The notes: generated by a model from the sequence alone, not told the origin. Shown: positions 25,772-35,744, counted from the first letter of the stretch. The stretch: 64,000 nt of DNA from Seleniibacterium sp963677135 (GCA_963677135.2 CAXXLS010000012.1:186001-250000); one strand, 5' to 3'. Made by a program: numbers and translations.

Positions 25772-26461
25772 ATGGGCGGGTTCCGATTGTCAAAACGGGT
25801 GTGTCAGATCATGACGGTGGTGGTCGCCCTGCTTCTGTCGGGCCCGGGTTCTGGGTGGGCGGCGGTCACTGAATTGAACTGCCGTGGGACCGCGGTGTCT
25901 TTCCGGTTTGAGGATGCGACGGGACTGACTTGCCTTTGCCGCAAGGTGGAGGCCGCCCTGACTCTGCTGGATCGCCTGGGTTTCACCGCGAAAGGTGCCA
26001 TCCGGATCGACCTGGTCGACCAGGTCGATCCGGAAGACGAGCATGCCCTGTTCGGCTCCTTCGACCCGGTCAGCAGGGAGGTCAAGGTTCTGACCTACCG
26101 CCGCAGCCTGCTCAGGGCGCAGGCTGGAAAAGGCCCGTTCGGAGTCGTCCTGACGGAAGATCTGTGGTGCAGTTTCGCGGCCCACGAGCTGACCCATGTT
26201 GTCAGCGATGGCTATTTCCGCACCCTGCGCAAGAGCCGTGTCGCCGAGGAGTACTTGGCCTACCTGGTCCAGTTCTCGGTTCTCGAAAAGGAAACCCTGA
26301 AAAGAATCCTTGACCGTTACCCCGATGTCGAGCCTTATCGTTCCTTTGACGAGATGTCCGCAACCTATTATCTCCTTGATCCCGAACGCTTTGCCGTCAA
26401 ATGTTTCCGGCATTACCAGTCCCTGAAAGATCCCCTGCTTTTTTTGAAAAGCTTGCGATAA
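25772..26461 (+). CDS. Exported protein with HExxH metallopeptidase-like motif (DUF6639-like)
   Basis: A protein of about 229 residues with a signal peptide (CQIMTVVVALLLSGPGSGWA). In the mature part, FAAHELTHVVSDG gives an HExxH zinc motif near residue 140. AEEYLAYLVQF about 25 residues later gives a plausible glutamate ligand, as in gluzincins. The mature domain begins with a Cys-containing stretch (LNCRGTAV, GLTCLCRKVEAAL). It resembles the uncharacterised DUF6639 group as I remember it, but I am not certain. The start is uncertain: ATG 25772 lies very close to its AGGGG, and a TTG at 25787 is also possible. It converges with the hybrid kinase gene. Confidence 0.6.
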   Translation: MGGFRLSKRVCQIMTVVVALLLSGPGSGWAAVTELNCRGTAVSFRFEDATGLTCLCRKVEAALTLLDRLGFTAKGAIRIDLVDQVDPEDEHALFGSFDPVSREVKVLTYRRSLLRAQAGKGPFGVVLTEDLWCSFAAHELTHVVSDGYFRTLRKSRVAEEYLAYLVQFSVLEKETLKRILDRYPDVEPYRSFDEMSATYYLLDPERFAVKCFRHYQSLKDPLLFLKSLR

Positions 26462-26491
26462 CCCGGCTTTGTCTCAGACTGTGGGGTGGAA

Positions 26492-29320
26492 TTATTGCGT
26501 CAGGGCCTTTCTGACCGCAGCGGACAGTTCGGACAGGGTCAGAGGCTTCATACAGAAGGCTTTGACATTGTAATTCTGATAGTCGCGCTCGGATACTCTG
26601 GTGCTGAAACCGGTACACAGGATGATAGGCAGCTCCCGGTTGATTTGCCTGACCTGCTCCGCGAATTCAACGCCGGTCATGCGGGGCATGGTCTGGTCGC
26701 TGATAACCAGGTCGAATTTGAACGGATCCTTGGCGAGGCGGTTCAGGGCCTGGATGCTGCTGGTTTCGACCGTGACCCGATAGCCCAGTTTGTCGAGCAT
26801 TTTTCTGCTGATTTCCGCGAGCATGGGGTCGTCGTCAACCAGCAGAATCTTGCCCGATCCCTTGTAGACGGCAATGTCATCGTTCCGGTGCTCGCTTTGC
26901 GCACCGCCGAGCACCGGGAACAAGACGTCAAAACGGGTGCCCTGCCCGATCCGGCTGTCCACCTTGACCAGCCCGCCGTAGTTTTTAACGGTGCCCATGA
27001 CTGTCGCCAGGCCCATGCCGGTCCCCTCATCGACATCCTTGGTAGTAAAGAACGGATCGAAAATTTTCGCCATCATATCGTCGCTCATGCCGCTGCCCGT
27101 ATCAGCGACCGCCAGCCGGGCGTAGCGGCCCGGCGGGCAGGAAAACTGGGCGGGGATATCCTGCGCTTCGAGGTCGGTGAGATCGAGAGACACCGTCAGG
27201 TCCCCGGATTCATCCATGGCGTGAACGGCATTGTTGCAGAGGTTGATGAGAATCTCCTGGATGCTGGTTGCATTCGCATCGACAAAAATATTGTGAGCCT
27301 GCGGGTGAAAATGGACATGGAGGGTGACCGATGACGGCATGGTGGAGGTGAGCAGGCCCAGGGTTTCTTCCAGGATGAGCCGCAGCCGAACGGGTTCGGC
27401 GTTCATGTTGTCCGCTCTGCTGTAGGTCATGATCTGCTTGACCAGGTCGCTGGCGCGGCGGGCCGCTGTGTAGGCGTGATCAAGCAGGATTTCTGCATCT
27501 TCAGGACCGACATCCTTGTGCTTGGCCATTTCGACATTACCGAGAATGATCGCCAGGTTGTTGTTGAAGTTGTGGGCGATCCCTCCGGCCAGCAGGCCGA
27601 CCGCTTCAATTTTATATTTCTGGCGCAGCTGTTCTTCCAGTTCGAGGCGCTTCGCTTCGCCCTTTTTTCGCTCCGAAATATCCCTGATGATGGCCAATGC
27701 CTGACGCCTGCCGTCGTCGAGGAAGGTCGACAGGGACAGTTCAATGGGGACCTTGTGGCCATCTTTGTGGATCCCGTCCAGTTCCAGGGTGCGACCGATC
27801 GCCTTGCCGGTCCCGGTGGCGATGAACTCCGGGAAGGCACGGACGAAGCGCTGCAGATCAGCATCCTGGGCCAACAGGGCATGGGCGCTTTTGCCGAGGA
27901 CTTCGCTTGCGCAGTACCCGAAAATGTTCTCAGCGGCATGGTTCCAGAAAACAATCTCCCCGGCCGGACTCATCTGAATGATGGCATCCTTGGCGGCATC
28001 GGTGAGTTTCTGGTACATCTCGCTGCGCACCCGCAGGCTTGCTTCACTGGCCTTGAGATGCTCTTCGGTTTCCCTGCGGACGTTGATCTCTTCCTGAAAC
28101 TCAAGGACCACCTGTTCCAGAGTCTCGGACATGTTCTGAAATGACGTGGAAAGACCATCGATCTCCCTGATCTGGCTGGGGGGCAGCTTGGTGGTGTGCC
28201 AGATACCCCGGGCGATTTTCTGAGCGGCGTCCTCAAGGAGAGAGATCGGCCTGGTGATCCACCGGGTGGCCACCAGCCCGGTGACGATGGTCATCCCCAG
28301 GGTCACGAAAATCGTGAACAGGGTGATGCTGTTGTGACTTTTCAGATAGGGCAGAAAGGAACATTCCGGAAATTCAATGACGGCAAACCACCCCAACCTT
28401 TCACTGGCCAGGATCGGTGCGACATAGACATGGTGGGCGTTACCGTTGATGTGGGTCGTAAAGCTGTGCGCGGCGGGATTCCGGGTGGTCCCGATCTGCG
28501 TCAGGATGCGGTTTTTCAGGTGTGTCTCAGTTTCATAGCTGTTCCAGGAACAGTCGGAAAAAGACTCCTCGGTTAAGGATGATGCGATCAATTCCCCGGA
28601 ACGGTCCACAATATAGACCCGGCCATTTTCCCGGTCCGCCAGGGACTGCAGGTAGCGGTTGAGGTGGGCGATGAAAATGTTGGTGGAAAGAACTCCCATC
28701 AGTTTGTTTTCAGGATCCCTGACCGCCAGATTGACGGCGATGGCTTTCTCTTGCCCGGCAGTTACCGTGAACGGCGGACTCCAGACATTTCCCGGGGCGT
28801 CAAGGGCCCTGGTGTACCAGGGGCGGGTGCGGGCATCGAACTCGGTTTCTGTCAAGGTAACGCCCGTTTTGGTTCCGGATGAGTCTGTATCATAAATTCT
28901 GAACACTCCCGCGGCCTCGCTGTCGGTTTCTACCAGGAAGAAAGCGTTTCCGATCGCTTTCTGCCCGGCGGCGGTGAAGCCTCCCTCAGGGGTGCCGAAA
29001 AAAATACTTGAGACAGTGCCGGAGATGTCGACCTTCTGCAGGAACAGGTCTCCCAATGCCGCCGAGTCGTCCGGGGCGATGAGCCCTTTACGAATCAGGT
29101 GGGCGTTGCTGAGGTTGATATTTTCGGCCTGTCTGAACAGGTCCTCGATGTAATGGGTGACCCGATTGAAAATGTCCTGCTGCAGACGACCGATGATGAA
29201 GGTGTTGGACTGCTGCGTATTGGCAAAGGAGAGCAGTCCGATCACCCCGACTGCTGAAACGTTGAGAATGACGAAGACCCCGATCAGGGCAAAACGCAGG
29301 GACAGTTTAGGGGGGTTCAT
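26492..29320 (-). CDS. Hybrid sensor histidine kinase (dCache-HAMP-PAS-HisKA-HATPase-REC)
   Basis: A 942-residue inner-membrane sensor. A first membrane segment lies at about residues 10-30. A periplasmic double-Cache domain follows (about 35-325, with FFGTPEGGFTAAG and DARTRPWYTRAL typical of Cache). A second membrane segment lies near 330-350, then HAMP, a short coiled coil, and a PAS domain (about 425-545). The phosphoacceptor His is in AGGIAHNFNNNLAII (near residue 583), and the ATP-binding boxes are NLCNNAVHAM, DTGSGM and GTGMGLATV. A C-terminal receiver has ILLVDDDP and the phospho-Asp in VISDQTMP (near 874). The Cache type suggests a small organic ligand. It has no partner regulator beside it and is divergent from aceE. 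Confidence 0.9.
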   Translation of the reverse strand: MNPPKLSLRFALIGVFVILNVSAVGVIGLLSFANTQQSNTFIIGRLQQDIFNRVTHYIEDLFRQAENINLSNAHLIRKGLIAPDDSAALGDLFLQKVDISGTVSSIFFGTPEGGFTAAGQKAIGNAFFLVETDSEAAGVFRIYDTDSSGTKTGVTLTETEFDARTRPWYTRALDAPGNVWSPPFTVTAGQEKAIAVNLAVRDPENKLMGVLSTNIFIAHLNRYLQSLADRENGRVYIVDRSGELIASSLTEESFSDCSWNSYETETHLKNRILTQIGTTRNPAAHSFTTHINGNAHHVYVAPILASERLGWFAVIEFPECSFLPYLKSHNSITLFTIFVTLGMTIVTGLVATRWITRPISLLEDAAQKIARGIWHTTKLPPSQIREIDGLSTSFQNMSETLEQVVLEFQEEINVRRETEEHLKASEASLRVRSEMYQKLTDAAKDAIIQMSPAGEIVFWNHAAENIFGYCASEVLGKSAHALLAQDADLQRFVRAFPEFIATGTGKAIGRTLELDGIHKDGHKVPIELSLSTFLDDGRRQALAIIRDISERKKGEAKRLELEEQLRQKYKIEAVGLLAGGIAHNFNNNLAIILGNVEMAKHKDVGPEDAEILLDHAYTAARRASDLVKQIMTYSRADNMNAEPVRLRLILEETLGLLTSTMPSSVTLHVHFHPQAHNIFVDANATSIQEILINLCNNAVHAMDESGDLTVSLDLTDLEAQDIPAQFSCPPGRYARLAVADTGSGMSDDMMAKIFDPFFTTKDVDEGTGMGLATVMGTVKNYGGLVKVDSRIGQGTRFDVLFPVLGGAQSEHRNDDIAVYKGSGKILLVDDDPMLAEISRKMLDKLGYRVTVETSSIQALNRLAKDPFKFDLVISDQTMPRMTGVEFAEQVRQINRELPIILCTGFSTRVSERDYQNYNVKAFCMKPLTLSELSAAVRKALTQ

Positions 29321-29726
29321 TAAGTAAGCCTTGGTCTCTTTTTATGGTCGGCCTGAATCGTTCCGGCCTTCCTTCACATTTCTGGTACGTGACGGATCCT
29401 CAGCAGAGGCAGACGAAGCCCGCTAAGGGTGGGCATTATAGTCGAGGTTTCGGTCCAAGTCATTAAAAGGCTCTGCGCTGACCGCAAGCGGGTGCGTTAT
29501 CCGTGCTGCCCCCGTGCGCTCCGGTCAGAAAACCAGGCGTTCTCATCGGCTGTCAGCGGAAGATGGGAACACGCGCCCGGGATCGGCGAACGCTTCCGGG
29601 TTGTTTGCAGAATAGGATTTTTTTCGGCCGTACTCTATGATTTCACTGGGGAATTTGTGTATGATGTAGTAGCTGTCTTCATCACATATGGTTTTCGTGC
29701 CGTACGATTACAAGGAGTTCGAATAG
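29321..29726. other. Divergent intergenic region upstream of aceE
   Basis: 406 bases between the hybrid kinase and aceE. A -10-like TATGAT lies at 29660-29665 without a convincing -35. A long-range inverted repeat CTGACCG (29478-29484) and CGGTCAG (29522-29528) encloses a GC-rich stretch. I see no gene here. Confidence 0.3.
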
Positions 29727-32411
29727 ATGGTTGAAAATAATCAACAGAACCACGATGTGTTAAACGAAATTGAAAATCAGGAATGGCGGGAGTCTCTTGA
29801 TTATGTCCTCAAGGAGCAGGGACCGGAACGGGTCAGGCAGATTCTTCGACAACTGCAGATCAGGGCTCAGGAGCAGGGCGTCAGTATCCCTTTTACCGCC
29901 AACACTCCCTATATCAACTCCATCCCCGCCGATCAGCAGCCGGTTTTCCCGGGCAACCGTGAACTGGAACGACGGATCAAATCGATCATTCGCTGGAACG
30001 CCATGGCCATGGTGGTCCGGGCGAACCGTGAGTCCTCCGGTATCGGCGGGCATATCTCAACCTTTGCTTCGGTTGCGACCCTCTGGGAAATCGGTTTCAA
30101 TCACTTCTGGCGCGGCCGGACCGACGATTTTCTCGGCGACATGGTTTATTTTCAGGGGCACGCCGCTCCCGGCGTTTACGCGCGGGCCTATCTCGAAGGC
30201 CGCCTGAGCGAGGCCGACCTTGAAAATTTCCGCCGCGAGCTGGGCGGGGGGAAGGGGCTGTCCTCCTATCCCCATCCGTTCCTGATGCCCGAGTTCTGGG
30301 AATTCCCGACGGTCTCCATGGGGCTGACCGCCATCAGTGCCATTTACCAGGCGCGCTTCAATCACTACCTGGTCGACCGTGGTCTGCGCAAGCGCAGCGG
30401 TCGCAAGGTCTGGGCGATGCTCGGCGACGGGGAGATGGACGAGCCGGAATCCCTGGGCGCCATCACCCTGGCGTCGCGGGAAAAACTGGACAACCTGATT
30501 TTTGTCATCAACTGCAACCTGCAGCGTCTTGATGGCCCGGTGCGCGGCAACGGGAAAGTCGTTCAGGAGCTGGAAGCGGCCTTCCGCGGGGCCGGCTGGA
30601 ATGTCATCAAGGTCCTCTGGAGCAGCGACTGGGATCCGTTGCTGGCTGCCGACAAGAGCGGCAAGCTGGTGCAGCGGATGGACGAGATTCTGGACGGTGA
30701 AATGCAGCGTTACACCCCGAACAACGGCGCCCATATCCGCAAGGATTTCTTCGGCAAGTATCCCGAACTCCTGGAACTGGTCAAGGGGTACAGTGACGAA
30801 CAGCTCGGAGCCTTCAAACGCGGCGGTCACGATCCGGAAAAAGTCTATGCCGCATTCAAGGCCGCCGTGGAACATCAGGGATCGCCGACCGTTATCCTGG
30901 CCCAGACCATCAAAGGCTATGGTCTTGGCGAAGCGGGAGAAGGGAAGAATATCACCCACTCCCAGAAAAAACTGAATGAAGCGGAACTCAAGGAGTTCCG
31001 GACCCGTTTCAATATTCCCATCAGTGATGACGATATCGCCAAGGCTCCTTTCTACCGGCCGGACGAAGACAGTCCGGAGATGACGTATCTGAAGGAGCGG
31101 CGGGCCGCGCTGGGCGGCAGCCTGCCCCGGCGGTTCGACGGCAGTCGCCCCATGGCCTGTCAGACCGACTGGCTGGTGCGCGAGTACCTGGGCGGGTCCG
31201 GCGACCGTGAACTGGCCACCACCATGGCGTTCGTCCACCTGTTGGCCAAACTGATCAAGGACGATGAAGTCGGCAAGCTGATCGTGCCCATCGTCCCCGA
31301 TGAGGCCCGGACCTTCGGCATGGAGTCCCTGTTCCGCCAGGCGGGCATCTACAGTCACGCCGGGCAGCTCTACGAACCGGTCGATAAGGGGAGTCTGCTC
31401 TTCTACAATGAAAAGAAGACCGGCGCCATTCTCGAGGAAGGGCTGAGCGAAGCCGGATCCATGGCCAGCTTCATCGCGGCCGGAACGGCGTATTCCAACA
31501 ACCAGGTGCAGACCATTCCCTTCTACGCCTTTTACTCCATGTTCGGTTTCCAGCGGGTCGGCGACCAGATCTGGCAGGCCTGCGACAGCCGGGCCCGGGG
31601 CTTCCTGATCGGGGCCACGGCCGGGCGGACCACCCTCGCCGGTGAAGGGCTGCAGCATCAGGACGGTCACAGTCACGTGCTGGCCCTGGCGCCGACCAAG
31701 GTCAAGGCTTACGATCCTGCCTTCGCCTACGAACTGGCTCTGATTGTTCAGGAAGGCCTCAACCGCATGTACTGTCACCAGGAGGATCTGATCTACTACC
31801 TGACCGTCTGCAACGAAACCTACCAGATGCCGGCGATGCCGGAGGGGCAGGATGTCAGGTCCGGGATTCTCAAAGGAATGTATCGCTTCAGCCAGGCTCC
31901 GAAAAAGAAGGGGCAGCAGAAGGTTCACCTGCTCGGCAGTGGGGCCATCCTGAACGAAGTGATCAAGGCGCAGGCCATGCTGACGGAAAAATACAATGTT
32001 TCCGCCGATGTCTGGAGCGTAACCAGCTACAAGGAACTGTACCAGGATGCGGTTGAAGCGGAACGCTGGAACCTGCTGCACCCGGAGGAGGAACCGCGCA
32101 AGCCCTATCTCCAGGAACTGCTAGAAAATGAAGAGGGCATATTCATCGCCGCCTCCGATTATATGAAGGTTCTGCCGGCGACCATCTCCCAGTGGCTGCC
32201 CGGGCCGATCCACTGCCTGGGAACCGACGGTTTCGGGCGCAGCGACGCGCGTGAAGAGTTGCGGGACTTTTTCGAGGTCGACGCCCGCTATGTTGTCATC
32301 GCAGCTCTGTACCGCCTGGCGAAGGCCGGTCATGGTTCCCTGGATCAGGTGAGCAAAGTGATCAGGGAGCTCGATGTGAATCCCGAAAAATTGAACCCGC
32401 ATCAGGACTAG
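29727..32411 (+). CDS. aceE: Pyruvate dehydrogenase E1 component, homodimeric type
   Basis: An 894-residue thiamine-diphosphate enzyme that decarboxylates pyruvate and passes the acetyl group to the lipoyl domain of E2. The ThDP motif begins GDGEMDEPESLGAI near residue 233 and ends about 30 residues later at INCNLQRLDGPV. The conserved NRESSGIGGHISTFAS, HFWRG and FQGHAAPGVYARAYLEGR are near the start. The pyrimidine domain has PIVPDEARTFGMESLFRQ, and the region FSMFGFQRVGD-like (FYSMFGFQRVGDQIWQA) is present. Length matches the E. coli type. It is the first gene of aceE-aceF-lpd, ten bases before aceF. Presence of PDH in an anaerobe that might rely on pyruvate:ferredoxin oxidoreductase is notable. 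Confidence 0.95.
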   Translation: MVENNQQNHDVLNEIENQEWRESLDYVLKEQGPERVRQILRQLQIRAQEQGVSIPFTANTPYINSIPADQQPVFPGNRELERRIKSIIRWNAMAMVVRANRESSGIGGHISTFASVATLWEIGFNHFWRGRTDDFLGDMVYFQGHAAPGVYARAYLEGRLSEADLENFRRELGGGKGLSSYPHPFLMPEFWEFPTVSMGLTAISAIYQARFNHYLVDRGLRKRSGRKVWAMLGDGEMDEPESLGAITLASREKLDNLIFVINCNLQRLDGPVRGNGKVVQELEAAFRGAGWNVIKVLWSSDWDPLLAADKSGKLVQRMDEILDGEMQRYTPNNGAHIRKDFFGKYPELLELVKGYSDEQLGAFKRGGHDPEKVYAAFKAAVEHQGSPTVILAQTIKGYGLGEAGEGKNITHSQKKLNEAELKEFRTRFNIPISDDDIAKAPFYRPDEDSPEMTYLKERRAALGGSLPRRFDGSRPMACQTDWLVREYLGGSGDRELATTMAFVHLLAKLIKDDEVGKLIVPIVPDEARTFGMESLFRQAGIYSHAGQLYEPVDKGSLLFYNEKKTGAILEEGLSEAGSMASFIAAGTAYSNNQVQTIPFYAFYSMFGFQRVGDQIWQACDSRARGFLIGATAGRTTLAGEGLQHQDGHSHVLALAPTKVKAYDPAFAYELALIVQEGLNRMYCHQEDLIYYLTVCNETYQMPAMPEGQDVRSGILKGMYRFSQAPKKKGQQKVHLLGSGAILNEVIKAQAMLTEKYNVSADVWSVTSYKELYQDAVEAERWNLLHPEEEPRKPYLQELLENEEGIFIAASDYMKVLPATISQWLPGPIHCLGTDGFGRSDAREELRDFFEVDARYVVIAALYRLAKAGHGSLDQVSKVIRELDVNPEKLNPHQD

Positions 32412-32420
32412 AGGATTGTT

Positions 32421-33746
32421 ATGTCATTAGAAGTTGTTGTCCCTGAAGTCTCCGACGGCGTGAAATCCGGAACTGTTATCTCGGTTCTCGTGTCAGTCGG
32501 TGATACGGTTGAAGAAGATCAGTCCCTGATCGAGTTTGAAACGGACAAGGCCGTGGTGGCCATCCCGTCTCCCCAGGCCGGTGTCGTCAAAGAGATTCTG
32601 GTCGAAGAAGGGGACAGCGCGGAGGTCGGAGCAGTGATCGCCGTTCTGGATGCGGCGGCATCGGCCCCGGGATCTGAACCCGCTGAAACGGCCCCGGCGC
32701 CGGCCCCCGAACCTGAACAGGCCGCCCCACCCGCGCCGGAGGAAAAGCCCGCGCCGCCGCCGGTAGAACCCTTGCCGACCAGCGCCCCTGCCGTGGATCT
32801 GACGGGCGTCCGGCGTGACGATCTGGTGGCCCCGGCCGCGCCGTCGGTCCGCCGGATTGCCCGTGACCTGGGAGTCGATATCTACCAGGTGCAGGGGAGT
32901 GGTCCGGGGGGACGCATCAGCGAGGAGGATGTCCGTCTGTTCGTGCGCAAATCGATGCAGGAACTGCAGGGTGGCAAGGTCAGCGTTGCCGCGGCTGCCG
33001 AGTTCCGCGGGCTGCACGCCCAGCGGCCGCTGCCCGATTTCGGCAAGTGGGGAAAGGTGACCCGGGAACCGCTGTCGAAGGTCCGGGAAGTGACCGCCGA
33101 CGCCATGGGTTACGCCTGGTCGACGATCCCCATGGTGACCCAGTACGACAAGGCCTGTATCGATGCCCTGGAGGCATTCCGCAAAGACTACAACGGGAGC
33201 AAGGCCGCGGCGGTCAAGCTGACCATGACGGCCATTCTGGTCAAGGTGTGCGCGGCCGCTCTCAAGGCGTTTCCGCAGTTCAACAGCAGTCTCGATCTGG
33301 CCGCCAAAGAACTGGTTCTCAAGGATTACGTCAATATCGGAGTCGCCGTCGATACGCCGAACGGCCTGTTGGTTCCGGTCATTCAGGATGCTTCAGGCAA
33401 AGGCATTGAAACCATTGCCACCAACCTCAACGAACTGGCCGAAAAAACCCGCGAGCGCAAGGTCAGCCCGGCCGAGATGGAAGGCGGCACCTTTACCATC
33501 AGCAACCTGGGCGGGATCGGCGGCACCTCCTTTACGCCGATTGTCTATGCGCCCCAGGTCGCCATTCTGGGGGTTTCGACCTCCGCCGTCGAACCGGTCT
33601 GGAACGGCCGGGAGTTCGAGCCGAAGCTGATGATGCCCCTGTCCCTGACTTATGATCACCGGGTGATCGACGGGGCCGATGGCGCGCGTTTCCTGCGTTT
33701 CATCTGTGAAGGGCTGGAACAACCGATCAAGCTGCTGATGAAATAA
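32421..33746 (+). CDS. aceF: Pyruvate dehydrogenase E2, dihydrolipoyl acetyltransferase
   Basis: A 441-residue E2 core protein. One lipoyl domain (residues 1-78) has the lipoylation Lys in FETDKAVVAI. A Pro/Ala-rich linker follows (about 80-130), then the E1/E3-binding domain (about 134-170: PSVRRIARDLGVDIYQVQG). The catalytic acetyltransferase domain (about 210-441) has the active-site DHRVIDGADGARF near residue 412. Only one lipoyl domain is present, but the E3 gene downstream begins with another almost identical one. A repeat element separates aceF from lpd. Confidence 0.95.
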   Translation: MSLEVVVPEVSDGVKSGTVISVLVSVGDTVEEDQSLIEFETDKAVVAIPSPQAGVVKEILVEEGDSAEVGAVIAVLDAAASAPGSEPAETAPAPAPEPEQAAPPAPEEKPAPPPVEPLPTSAPAVDLTGVRRDDLVAPAAPSVRRIARDLGVDIYQVQGSGPGGRISEEDVRLFVRKSMQELQGGKVSVAAAAEFRGLHAQRPLPDFGKWGKVTREPLSKVREVTADAMGYAWSTIPMVTQYDKACIDALEAFRKDYNGSKAAAVKLTMTAILVKVCAAALKAFPQFNSSLDLAAKELVLKDYVNIGVAVDTPNGLLVPVIQDASGKGIETIATNLNELAEKTRERKVSPAEMEGGTFTISNLGGIGGTSFTPIVYAPQVAILGVSTSAVEPVWNGREFEPKLMMPLSLTYDHRVIDGADGARFLRFICEGLEQPIKLLMK

Positions 33747-33764
33747 TCTTGAAGCCTGGATTTT

Positions 33765-33950
33765 AACGCAGGGACGAGGGAGGGACGCGGAGGTTTTTTA
33801 TCAGCCGCAAAGACACGAAGACATCAGGAAGGGCGTGCTCTATTTCTGAAACAAACCAACAGACATTGCTTTCGCCTGATATTGTTTGACTGTCCTGGGG
33901 CCTGATCGTTTCTCTCTGCGCCCTCTCCAGCTCCCCGCCTCTGCGTTGCG
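33765..33950. repeat. Degenerate inverted-repeat element between aceF and lpd
   Basis: The left end has AACGCAGGGACG and GCGGAGG, then GCCGCAAAGACACGAAGAC; the right end has CCTCTGCGTTGCGG. It belongs to the same loose family (ACGCAGAGACGC, AAGACACGAAG) as the elements inside the thiolase/CoA-transferase cassettes. No coding capacity. These dispersed repeats occur between operon genes here. Confidence 0.6.
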
Positions 33951-33990
33951 GATAAAAACATCAATCATTTACCGAAGAATGGGGAATGTT

Positions 33991-35730
33991 ATGTCGTTAG
34001 AAGTTATTGTCCCGGAAGTCTCCGACGGCGTGAAGTCGGGAACCGTCATCTCGGTTCTGGTCGCGGTCGGCGACACGGTTGAGGAAGATCAGTCCCTGAT
34101 CGAATTTGAGACCGACAAGGCGGTGGTCGCCATCCCGTCTCCCAAAGCCGGCGTGGTCAAGGAGATTCTGGTTGCTGAAGGCGATACCGCGGAGGTTGGA
34201 GCGGTTATTGCGACCCTGGATGCCGCCGGGGCGAAAGAGAGTGCACCACCTGAGAAACCGCAGCCTGCGGCGTCGTCTGAGGAGTCCGCGGCAGCGTCGT
34301 CTGAGGCCCCCGCGCCGACGCAGCCGTCGGCTCCTTTGGGCGCGGACGCAGATGCCGAGATGGTGGTTATCGGGGCCGGTCCCGGCGGATATGCCGCCGC
34401 CTTCAAGGCTGTTGAAATGGGGTTGAGCGTAACCCTGATCGACCCCGAGGAAAACCCGGGCGGGGTTTGCCTGCACCGTGGCTGTATTCCGTCCAAGGCG
34501 CTGCTGCACGTCGCCAAGCTGGTGTCCGAAGCCGAGGAGTCGCAGGAGATCGGGGTGACCTTCGCCAAGCCGAAGATCGATATCGATCGGGTCCGCGACT
34601 GGAAGAATGAGGTCATCGGCAAACTGACCGGCGGCCTCGGCGGTAAAGTAAAACAGAAAAAAATCACCTATATCCGCGGTACGGCCAGGTTCAAGAACGC
34701 CAATACCCTGGAGGTGACCGCGGTCGATGGCGAAACCAGTGAGCTGACCTTCAAACAGGCGATCCTGGCCACCGGTTCACGGCCCATCATGCTCCCGGGG
34801 GTCGAGCCCGGCAGCAAGCGGATTATCGATTCGACCGGAGCCCTGGAGCTGGTCGATGTTCCCAAATCGCTGCTGGTGGTCGGAGGTGGCTACATCGGCC
34901 TTGAGCTGGGTTCCGCTTACGCCGCCATGGGGAGCAAGGTGTCGGTCGTGGAAATGACCGACGGGCTGCTCCCCGGTTGTGACCGCGACCTGGTCTCGGT
35001 GCTCAAGCGACGCCTCGACAGCAAGTTTGAAGAGATCATGCTCAAGACCAAGGTCGTCGAACTGAAAGAGCAGAAAAACGGCGTCGCCGTGACCCTGGAG
35101 GATAAAAAAGGGGAGACCATCAGCAGACGTTTTGACAAGGTATTGATCTCCATCGGCCGACGGCCCAATACCGAAAACCTGGGCCTGGAGAATACCGCTG
35201 TCCGCCTGACTGAGAAAAAGTTTATCGAGGTCGATGGCCAGCAGCGCACCGCCGAACCCCATATTTTTGCCATCGGTGATATCGCCGGAGAGCCGATGCT
35301 CGCTCACAAGGCCTATGGTGAAGCCAATGTCGCCGCCGAAGCGGCCGCCGGACACAAGGCCGTATTCGATCCCCGGGCGATACCGGCGGTGGTTTTTACC
35401 GATCCGGAAATCGCCTGGTGCGGTCTGACCGAAACCGCGGCCCGGGATCAGAAGATCAAGGTCAAGACGGCGAAAATGCCATGGCGTGGCAATGGCCGGA
35501 CCCTGACCCTGGGGCGGGATGACGGGATGACCAAGCTGATCGTCGATGCCGAAACCGATCGGGTCCTCGGCGTGGCTGTCGCCGGACCCGGAGCCGGCGA
35601 ACTGATCGCCGAGGGGGTCGTGGCCATGGAGATGGCGGCGGTCTCGGAAGATCTGCGCAAGGCGATCCATCCTCATCCGACCCTGTCGGAGACCATCTAT
35701 GAAGCAGCGGAGATGCTCTTCAAACCCTGA
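33991..35730 (+). CDS. lpdA: Dihydrolipoyl dehydrogenase with N-terminal lipoyl domain (PDH E3)
   Basis: A 579-residue flavoprotein that reoxidises dihydrolipoyl groups with NAD. Residues 1-78 form a lipoyl domain nearly identical in protein to that of AceF (with the same FETDKAVVAI Lys). After an Ala/Pro/Ser linker the E3 body follows: FAD motif VIGAGPGGYAAA (near 128), redox disulfide in GGVCLHRGCIPSK (Cys near 160 and 165), NAD motif VVGGGYIGLELG, and the dimer-interface HPHPTLSE near the end with the catalytic His. The ATG 33991 is chosen because it matches the AceF start. An ATG at 33979 adds four residues. An E3 with its own lipoyl arm is known in some bacteria. Confidence 0.93.
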   Translation: MSLEVIVPEVSDGVKSGTVISVLVAVGDTVEEDQSLIEFETDKAVVAIPSPKAGVVKEILVAEGDTAEVGAVIATLDAAGAKESAPPEKPQPAASSEESAAASSEAPAPTQPSAPLGADADAEMVVIGAGPGGYAAAFKAVEMGLSVTLIDPEENPGGVCLHRGCIPSKALLHVAKLVSEAEESQEIGVTFAKPKIDIDRVRDWKNEVIGKLTGGLGGKVKQKKITYIRGTARFKNANTLEVTAVDGETSELTFKQAILATGSRPIMLPGVEPGSKRIIDSTGALELVDVPKSLLVVGGGYIGLELGSAYAAMGSKVSVVEMTDGLLPGCDRDLVSVLKRRLDSKFEEIMLKTKVVELKEQKNGVAVTLEDKKGETISRRFDKVLISIGRRPNTENLGLENTAVRLTEKKFIEVDGQQRTAEPHIFAIGDIAGEPMLAHKAYGEANVAAEAAAGHKAVFDPRAIPAVVFTDPEIAWCGLTETAARDQKIKVKTAKMPWRGNGRTLTLGRDDGMTKLIVDAETDRVLGVAVAGPGAGELIAEGVVAMEMAAVSEDLRKAIHPHPTLSETIYEAAEMLFKP

Positions 35731-35744
35731 TTCTCGTAACAGAT

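Noticed and set aside
29478..29528. Riboswitch in the aceE leader
   Set aside because: Only a 7-bp outer inverted repeat is seen; no known aptamer core is recognised and the promoter position is unclear.
30057..32081. 674-codon open frame on the reverse strand within aceE
   Set aside because: It is antisense to a clearly assigned pyruvate dehydrogenase E1 and has no start signal or recognisable domain.
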